Positions 58,457 to 64,000 of a DNA stretch of 64,000 bases are shown here, piece after piece; positions within the stretch are counted from its first letter, which is position 1; each line of letters opens with the position of its first letter. The notes below the pieces were generated by a model. That model did not search any database. It worked only from the letters and a program-made list of their open reading frames with translations, and had not been told where the DNA came from. Origin of the DNA: Candidatus Laterigemmans baculatus (GTDB lineage: Bacteria > Planctomycetota > Planctomycetia > Pirellulales > Pirellulaceae); assembly GCF_010367455.1 (NCBI RefSeq), contig NZ_WRPR01000043.1, positions 1 through 64,000 of the forward strand, read 5' to 3'. Both the position numbers and the translations under genes were made by a program.

Positions 58457-59764
58457 TCAACCAAACAAGCCTTCGATCACCCGTCCGTCGCGGACCAGCG
58501 TGATCGGTCGCCCGGTCTCGGTGTGGTACTCGGTGGCCGGATCGATCCCCAAGTTGTGGTACAGGCTGGCGGCGACGTCGTCCGGCGTGATCGCCTCGTG
58601 GGCTGGTCCCGAAGCGGTTGCATCGCTCGCGCCGACCACTTGGCCTCCGCGCACTCCGCCGCCGGCCATCAGCATGCACATGCAGCGTGGATAGTGGTCG
58701 CGGCCCCCCTCGGCGCTCCGCTGGTTGATCTTCGGCGTGCGGCCGAACTCGCCGCTGACCATCACCGCGGTCGAGCTCAGCAGGCCGCGTTGCTCGAGGC
58801 CCGTGAACAGCCCGGCCAAGCCGGCGTCGAGCGTCGGCAGGAGTTGCGTTTTCAGCCGCGTGAAGTTGTCCTGGTGCGTGTCCCAGCCACCGAGCTGGAC
58901 GGTCACGAAGCGAACTCCCGATTCGACCAACCGAATCGCCAGCAGGCAGCTTTGCCCGAACGGCGTTTCCCCGAACTGGCTGGCGAAACTCGACGGCTCT
59001 TCGCTGATGTCGAAGGCCTTGCGGGCTCGCGGCGAAGTGATCATCGAGTGAGCCTGCTGACCGAACTGGTCGAGCCCTTCGATCAGCTGGCTGTTGCGAC
59101 GGAGCCCCGCCATTCGCCCATCCAATTGCTCGAGCAGCGATTGGCGGCGGCTGACTTGTTCGACCGTCAGATCGCCGGTCAGCGAAAGCCCGCGGACACG
59201 GTAGGGCTGGCCAAAACGGGGCGCCGAATTGGTGCTCAGCGGGGCGTAGCGAATGCCGAGAAAGCCGGCTCCCTGACTGGCTCGGGGAATCGCCACGTGC
59301 GACGGAATATCGGCCTCCGAGGGACGCTCGCGCGAAAGCACTGAGCCGTAGCCCGGATACTCGAGCGATGCGAGCGGTCGACTTCCGGTGTTGATGTACT
59401 CCTGGCCAAGATCATGCGCGGCGAGGGTATGGCTGACCCCGCGGAGGATCGCAAACTTGTCGGCACATCCCGCCAGTTTGGGAAGATGCTCGGAGATCTG
59501 GATCCCGGGCACGTTGGTCGCGATCGGCTGGAACGTGCCGCGAATCTCCTCCGGTGCCTCGGGCTTGAGGTCAAAGGTGTCGATGTGCGACGGCCCACCC
59601 GGCAGCTCGACGAAAATCGCCGCCTGAGCCGCAGCCGCCTGGTTGACCTGCGCGGCGTCCGCCATCCGCAAGTAACCGCTGAGGCTCAACCCACCCACCC
59701 CGAGCGCTCCGGCGCGGAGCAGATCACGACGCCGCAGCCCATCGCAGGTCCGATTGACAGTCAT
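58457..59764 (-). CDS. DUF1501 Tat-exported protein (second cluster)
   Basis: A 435-residue DUF1501 protein. The twin-arginine signal is RRRDLLRAGALGVGGLSLSG; core motifs are AIFVELPGGPSHIDTFDLKP, VSHTLAAHDLGQEYINTG, FVTVQLGGWDTHQDNF, VMVSGEFGRTPKINQRSAEG and GRDHYPRCMCMLMAGGG. It is the last gene of the minus-strand cluster, 51 bp after the DUF1549/DUF1553 gene, an arrangement equivalent to the cluster at 28.6-33.0 kb. Function is unknown. Confidence 0.93.
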   Translation of the reverse strand: MTVNRTCDGLRRRDLLRAGALGVGGLSLSGYLRMADAAQVNQAAAAQAAIFVELPGGPSHIDTFDLKPEAPEEIRGTFQPIATNVPGIQISEHLPKLAGCADKFAILRGVSHTLAAHDLGQEYINTGSRPLASLEYPGYGSVLSRERPSEADIPSHVAIPRASQGAGFLGIRYAPLSTNSAPRFGQPYRVRGLSLTGDLTVEQVSRRQSLLEQLDGRMAGLRRNSQLIEGLDQFGQQAHSMITSPRARKAFDISEEPSSFASQFGETPFGQSCLLAIRLVESGVRFVTVQLGGWDTHQDNFTRLKTQLLPTLDAGLAGLFTGLEQRGLLSSTAVMVSGEFGRTPKINQRSAEGGRDHYPRCMCMLMAGGGVRGGQVVGASDATASGPAHEAITPDDVAASLYHNLGIDPATEYHTETGRPITLVRDGRVIEGLFG

Positions 59765-59815
59765 AGCTCTTCCTTTGTTTGCCGTGAGTTTGGCTTGCCG
59801 TGAGGGGGGGACGAC

Positions 59816-62596
59816 TCAGTGATTGAGAATGAACTCTTTGGTATTAACCAGGGACCACAGCACGCCTTCGAGCCCTTCGAGCTCCGAGGCCGATTCACCG
59901 ATGAAGGCCAGCGAGGCCTCGATCTCCTGCGGCTCTGGATGGCGGCCGAGGGACCGCAGGTAGGCGGCTTCGACGAGCGGCGTCAGGCGTTCGGTGTCGT
60001 GCGGCGAAACGCTTTGCCGTGGCCCCTCGGGATCCCGCTGCCCGCCGTCCCGCCGCATCCCCTCGCGTCCCTGCGTTCCGATTTCGGCCAATCGCTCGCG
60101 AAGGCGTTCGATCTGAGCCCGCAACTCGGGAGCTTGCTGCTGACGCTGTTCGGGGTCGAGCGACCGCAGCTTTTCGTACTGCTGCCGCAGCTGCTTTTGC
60201 AGGTTCTGGCGCTGCCGCTGCAGAGCGCGGAGGGCCTGCGGATCACGCTGGCGGAAACCGCTCAATTGGTACTCCTTCCCCATCTGGGCGACCCAACCTC
60301 GCGGCGAGGTCAGCCGGGCATGCACGTCGGCATCGTTGCGGAGGAACACCGACTGCAGCAGGCTCGAGTCATCCGAGCGGTCGCAGTCGCAACTCGTCTC
60401 GCGGATCGACTGGCCGAAGACGGCGAGGGCGAAATTACCGGGCCCCTGGCGATTGATCAGATAGGTGTTAGCGATGGCTCGCCGCGTCAACTGGTTTCGC
60501 AACTCGGCCGCTTCTTCATCCGACGCCGTGGCTAGCAGGACCGCGTCGTGGACCACTTCGGCCGGCAGCCGACGCGGGACAAAACGGCTGAAGTTTCGCT
60601 CGTCCGTCGCGTTCGTCTCGTTGACCTCGAAGCTCCGCTGATAGGTATCGCTGAGCACGATGGTGCGATGCAGCCACCGCAGATCAAACCCGCTCTCGAT
60701 GAAGCCGCGAGTCAAGTAATCCATCAGCGGTCGGTTGCTCGGCGGATTGGCGAGACTCAGGTCGTCGCTCGGATTGACCAGCCCGACGCCGAAGTAGTTG
60801 GCCCAGACGCGGTTGACCAGAGCGGGGGCGAAGTAGGGGTTCTGCTCGTCGCGAAGCCACTCCATCAGGCTTTCCCGCGGATCTTCAGCCAGCGAAATTT
60901 CCTGATCGACGCCGAGCAGCTTGCCGGTCGGAACGCGAGCGGCCCCCGCCAGGTTCCGGCGGTTCGGATTCGCTCGGCGATTGCGCTGCTGCCGCGCCGC
61001 GGCGGTCCGCACCGTCAGCTCGGGGAAGGGGACCACTTCGCCGTCGAGCAGCAGTTCACCCAGCCGTCGCCGCAGCTGGTTTCCCTGCAGGTCGCCCGTG
61101 TCGAGGGCGGCGAGCATCTCTTCGCGCTGCTCCCTCGCCTGCCGATCACGCGGGGCTTGCGGCACGGCGATCGGAGCGAACAGCTTGGCGAACTGGTCGA
61201 AATCGTCCTTGGACCACTGGTCAAACGGATGCTTGTGGCACTGAGCGCACTGGATGCGAATTCCCATGAACGCGTGCGCAAATCCGATCGCCTTCTCCTC
61301 GGGCATTCGCAAATTGATGCGGGCCCAGAACTGGGGCAGCGAATCGCGCTTCGCAAAATCGGCTTCGCCTCCTTCGCGACAAGCGGCGCTCATCGCTTCG
61401 CAGAATTCGCGGTAGCTCTCTCCCGGCATTCGGCTCTCGGCGGTGACGATTCCCTCGACGATTTCATCGTAGGGAACGTGCGTGGCGATTCGCTGCTCCA
61501 ACCACTCGAACCACAGCTGCGAAGCGGCACCCCGCACCGGGAAGACGTTGTTTAGCTGGGCTTCGCTGTTGCCCGTCCAGTCGGAGAACCGCGTCGCCCA
61601 CCAAGCCGCGTAGCCGGGCGACTCGAACAGCTCCTCGACCAGCTTGGCCCGCTTGTCGGCAGAATCATCGGCGAGGAACGTTTGGACTTGTTCGGGAGAG
61701 GGGAGGGTGCCGGTCAGATCGAGGCTCACGCGCCGCAGAAAATCGGCGTCGCTGCAGATTCCCGAGGGCAGGATCCCCAGCTTCGAGAGCTTGGCAATCA
61801 CCAGCGCATCGACCTCCGTCGAAGTCGCCACTTGCGGGTAACGCTCGCCAGCCAATTCGCTGACCGGGCGGAGAACCGGGACCGGGATCACCGCGTTGTC
61901 ATAGGAGACCACGACATGCGTGTCTCCGGCATCGCCAGCGGTGACGAGCCCCTCGGCATCGATCGTCGCGATCGCCTCGTCGTTGGTGGTGAAGCGGCAC
62001 AGCCCGGTCACATCCTCGCTCGTGCCATCCTCCCAGCGAGCCACGGCACGCAGCGGCTCGCGCTCTCCGGCAGCGCCAAAGCGAAGTTCCGCCGGAAAGA
62101 CCTCCAGTCGCGCGAGCTTCTGTGGCTCGTCGGCCGTGGCCGGGGCTCCCGCCGCGATCCACGACCGCAGGACGTGGTACTCCCAACCGCCCTGGTCGTA
62201 CCGCTTGCCGCCTTCGTGCATCTCGGCATCGGTCGGCTTGACCAGGATCAGGCTCTCTAGGACGTCGTCCACCTCGACCCTCGCCGAATCCTCTTCGAGC
62301 AGCGCCGCGTAGTCGGCTTTGAAGTCGTAGCCGAACAAGGAGAGCTGAAAACCGCCGCGGCCCTGGAACGATCCGTGACACGAGCGACTGTTGCACCCCA
62401 AGCGACCGAGTAACGGAACCACGTGTCGCTGAAAATCGGGAATCTCTTCGGTCTTCCCGTCCGCGAAACGGGTCTTCAGTTCCGCAAGCGGCGGGGCGGG
62501 GTCGGCCGCCACCGGCGGAGCGCCGAGCTTGGTCGGTTCTGCACGAGCGATGCTCACCGGCATCGCGATCACGAGGGCCATCAGCATCCGTTTCAT
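59816..62596 (-). CDS. DUF1549-DUF1553 planctomycete cytochrome with Ig-like domain
   Basis: About 926 residues. A signal peptide (MKRMLMALVIAMPVSIARA) leads to a heme-like motif typical of this family, CNSRSCHGSFQGRGGF (CX4CH). Then come a BIG2-like Ig domain (LEVFPAELRFG, TTNDEAIATIDAEGLVTAG), DUF1549 (VDALVIAKLSKLGI, LRRVSLDLTGTLPS, CAQCHKHPFDQWSKDDF) and DUF1553 (NPYFAPALVNRVWANYFGVG, LVEAAYLRSLGRHPEPQE). Inside DUF1553, about residues 770-850, is a Gln/Arg-rich predicted coiled coil (RQRQNLQKQLRQQYEKLRSL). The ATG at 62596 has GAGG eight bases upstream; GTG 62605 is an alternative. It lies 5 bp after the coiled-coil gene. Confidence 0.92.
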   Translation of the reverse strand: MKRMLMALVIAMPVSIARAEPTKLGAPPVAADPAPPLAELKTRFADGKTEEIPDFQRHVVPLLGRLGCNSRSCHGSFQGRGGFQLSLFGYDFKADYAALLEEDSARVEVDDVLESLILVKPTDAEMHEGGKRYDQGGWEYHVLRSWIAAGAPATADEPQKLARLEVFPAELRFGAAGEREPLRAVARWEDGTSEDVTGLCRFTTNDEAIATIDAEGLVTAGDAGDTHVVVSYDNAVIPVPVLRPVSELAGERYPQVATSTEVDALVIAKLSKLGILPSGICSDADFLRRVSLDLTGTLPSPEQVQTFLADDSADKRAKLVEELFESPGYAAWWATRFSDWTGNSEAQLNNVFPVRGAASQLWFEWLEQRIATHVPYDEIVEGIVTAESRMPGESYREFCEAMSAACREGGEADFAKRDSLPQFWARINLRMPEEKAIGFAHAFMGIRIQCAQCHKHPFDQWSKDDFDQFAKLFAPIAVPQAPRDRQAREQREEMLAALDTGDLQGNQLRRRLGELLLDGEVVPFPELTVRTAAARQQRNRRANPNRRNLAGAARVPTGKLLGVDQEISLAEDPRESLMEWLRDEQNPYFAPALVNRVWANYFGVGLVNPSDDLSLANPPSNRPLMDYLTRGFIESGFDLRWLHRTIVLSDTYQRSFEVNETNATDERNFSRFVPRRLPAEVVHDAVLLATASDEEAAELRNQLTRRAIANTYLINRQGPGNFALAVFGQSIRETSCDCDRSDDSSLLQSVFLRNDADVHARLTSPRGWVAQMGKEYQLSGFRQRDPQALRALQRQRQNLQKQLRQQYEKLRSLDPEQRQQQAPELRAQIERLRERLAEIGTQGREGMRRDGGQRDPEGPRQSVSPHDTERLTPLVEAAYLRSLGRHPEPQEIEASLAFIGESASELEGLEGVLWSLVNTKEFILNH

Positions 62597-62601
62597 GCGC
62601 A

Positions 62602-63318
62602 TCACCTCGAGGGACTCCCGGCGGTTTCCGAATCGTTTCCGTCTGTGGTTTGGGCCGCAGCGTTTTGGGCCGCAGCGTTTTGGGCCGCAGCGGAGCGGCC
62701 GGCTCGGCGGAGCAGTTGGTGGTAGGTTTTGTCGACCCAGTTGGGAGAAGCGACCCAGGGAGCTTCGAGCCGCTCTTCGACCCCTTGGCGTTGCTGCTCG
62801 AGGCGCTCGATGCGCTGCTCGAGCAGGTCGCGTTCGTACTCCAGCCGCGTTCGCCGCGCCTGCTGCAGCTCGCTGAGGGCGCGCCGCAACTGCTGCCGCG
62901 TTTGGGGATCATCGCGCAGCTGCAGCCGCGCGACTCCCAGATCGACGCGCGTCTGCCGCTTGAGAATCTCGAGCTCGATTTCGAACAGCCGCGGATCGCG
63001 ACGTTTGCTCGCCTCCAGCCGTCGCGCTTGACGAGCCAGGTCGCTGATCGCCCGCTCGTACTGCTCGGGTGCATCGCTGCGGAGCGTCTTGAGCAGCGCG
63101 TTCAGCTGCGGTAAATGCCTGCGAACCAGTTCCAGCGCCGCCGCCTCGCGGGCCTCACTCGTTTGCTGGGCCTCACTCGTTTGCTGGGCCTCTTTCGTTT
63201 GCTGGGCCTGATTCGTTTGCTGGGCCTCATTCGTTTGCTGGGCGGCGACGGAGTTTGTCGCCGGGAGGCCGGCGAGCAGACACACCGCAAACCACACCGA
63301 CTTGCTCGCGTTACTCAT
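62602..63318 (-). CDS. Exported coiled-coil protein with in-frame repeats
   Basis: About 238 residues from ATG 63318 (MSNASKSVWFAVCLLAGLPA, a probable signal peptide). Next are five QQTxEA hexapeptides (18-bp DNA repeat, about 63158-63245), then about 130 residues of charged Arg/Glu/Leu heptads (LELVRRHLPQLNALLKTLRS, RRTRLEYERDLLEQRIERLE) that predict coiled coil, and near the end a NAAAQ repeat (15 bp, about 62646-62695). No known family recognised. It overlaps the upstream anti-sigma-like gene by 8 bp and precedes the DUF1549 gene by 5 bp, so it belongs to that operon and may scaffold the same complex; this is inference. Confidence 0.7.
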   Translation of the reverse strand: MSNASKSVWFAVCLLAGLPATNSVAAQQTNEAQQTNQAQQTKEAQQTSEAQQTSEAREAAALELVRRHLPQLNALLKTLRSDAPEQYERAISDLARQARRLEASKRRDPRLFEIELEILKRQTRVDLGVARLQLRDDPQTRQQLRRALSELQQARRTRLEYERDLLEQRIERLEQQRQGVEERLEAPWVASPNWVDKTYHQLLRRAGRSAAAQNAAAQNAAAQTTDGNDSETAGSPSR

Positions 63319-63988
63319 CGCTCCCCTGGCTCCCCTCGCTCCCCGGAACTCGCTCCTCGGACTCTTCGGCTTCCATCGCCTGCACGGCAATGATCAGCCA
63401 CTGCGGCGGCCCCGGTTCGTCAGCCGCCGGTTCGGTTCCGCTGGCCAGCGGCTCGCTTCCACTGGTCACTGGCTCGGGCGATTCGACATCTTCCCAGGGA
63501 TCGCTCGGCCATTGGCTCGCGGTCCAGGATTCATGCACCTCGGACTCGCCGCGTCCGGCTTGACTGCGTTCGGCGGCCCAAGCCTGTGCGAGCTGGAGCG
63601 TTTCGGCCGGCTCGTTGCCAGTGAGTTCCGGACTCCGCTGGACCCCCACCCAGATCAGGAGACTGGCCGCCAGAGCGAGCGCAGCGGCCATGGCTCCAGG
63701 CCTCAAAATCCAGGGCGCCGGCCGTCGCTCGTGGTTCGGCGGCGATTCCGTCCGCGGAGAGCTGGCCTGCCGAAGGGGCTGGCTCTGCGGGAAAGGACCG
63801 GTGGCGAGCGCCATTCCGAGTTCCGCGAGTAGTTCTGCTTGCTCGGCGAGGCACGATCGCAGCTCGTCCGAAGCGGCCAACTGCTGCTCAAACTCCGCTG
63901 CCTCGGCGGGGGACAACTCGCCGAGCAGATAGAGGCAGCAGCGATCGATCATCGCGTCGTCGTAGGGCCAGTCAATCACGCTGCTCAT
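63311..63988 (-). CDS. Putative anti-sigma factor (single-pass membrane protein)
   Basis: A 225-residue protein. The N-terminal region (DDAMIDRCCLYLLGELSPAE, AEFEQQLAASDELRSCLAEQ) resembles the ZAS-like N-terminus of anti-sigma factors, although a full HxxxCxxC zinc motif is not seen. One transmembrane helix follows (AMAAALALAASLLIWVGV), then an acidic, Pro/Ser-rich exported tail. The ATG is preceded by GAGGAG. A TAG lies just upstream on the same strand, which could be the stop of a preceding gene outside the window, perhaps an ECF sigma factor; this is inferred. It heads the cytochrome operon that continues to 58457. Confidence 0.65.
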   Translation of the reverse strand: MSSVIDWPYDDAMIDRCCLYLLGELSPAEAAEFEQQLAASDELRSCLAEQAELLAELGMALATGPFPQSQPLRQASSPRTESPPNHERRPAPWILRPGAMAAALALAASLLIWVGVQRSPELTGNEPAETLQLAQAWAAERSQAGRGESEVHESWTASQWPSDPWEDVESPEPVTSGSEPLASGTEPAADEPGPPQWLIIAVQAMEAEESEERVPGSEGSQGSDE

Positions 63989-64000
63989 TCTCCTCTAGCA

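Overview
The window looks like chromosomal DNA from a planctomycete, probably of the Pirellula/Rhodopirellula group. The base composition is GC-rich. The gene content is characteristic: two clusters of planctomycete cytochrome-type proteins (DUF1549/DUF1553) paired with Tat-exported DUF1501 proteins, a PVC-type membrane-bound dehydrogenase fused to HEAT repeats and cytochrome c, an FG-GAP protein, and housekeeping genes scattered among large secreted proteins. No rRNA, tRNA, CRISPR array, phage or transposase gene was recognised.

Layout. 0-11.6 kb is mostly minus strand: a MazG-like protein, an FG-GAP protein, a plus-strand MaoC protein, folD, an SDR protein that lacks the usual catalytic Tyr, a lipoprotein, a TPR protein, pyruvate phosphate dikinase, a secreted leucine-rich-repeat protein and tilS. 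12.3-22.4 kb is plus strand: RNase Y, a YmdB-type phosphodiesterase, an aspartoacylase-like M14 protein, then a complete five-gene oligopeptide ABC transporter operon with overlapping genes. 22.6-25.2 kb has a secreted thioredoxin-fold protein, with a promoter candidate and a clear terminator, followed by aspS on the minus strand. 25.3-33.0 kb is the first planctomycete cytochrome cluster, organised divergently. 33.6-40.4 kb is a trehalose-from-glucan operon (GlgX/TreX, TreZ, TreY), followed by a di-heme cytochrome gene. 42.4-55.2 kb is a plus-strand housekeeping run: MFS transporter, exported glutathione peroxidase, purA, uppS, cdsA, then the conserved phoH - 7TM-HD - ybeY - CBS-transporter cluster, and citrate synthase. 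55.6-58.1 kb has small genes (ACT, 4HBT thioesterase, secreted protein, DUF2267). 58.4-64 kb is a second cytochrome cluster on the minus strand, headed by a putative anti-sigma factor at the window edge.

The most striking feature is not a gene family but repeats. At least five families of GC-rich, palindromic, REP/BIME-like elements occupy nearly every longer intergenic gap. One ~175-bp element occurs in inverted orientation on both sides of the trehalose/cytochrome block (33.2 and 42.2 kb). In parallel, at least eight genes carry short in-frame tandem repeats with periods of 15, 18 or 24 bp. In ybeY the repeated unit resembles one of the intergenic families. All functions are inferred from sequence motifs read by eye; no database search was run.
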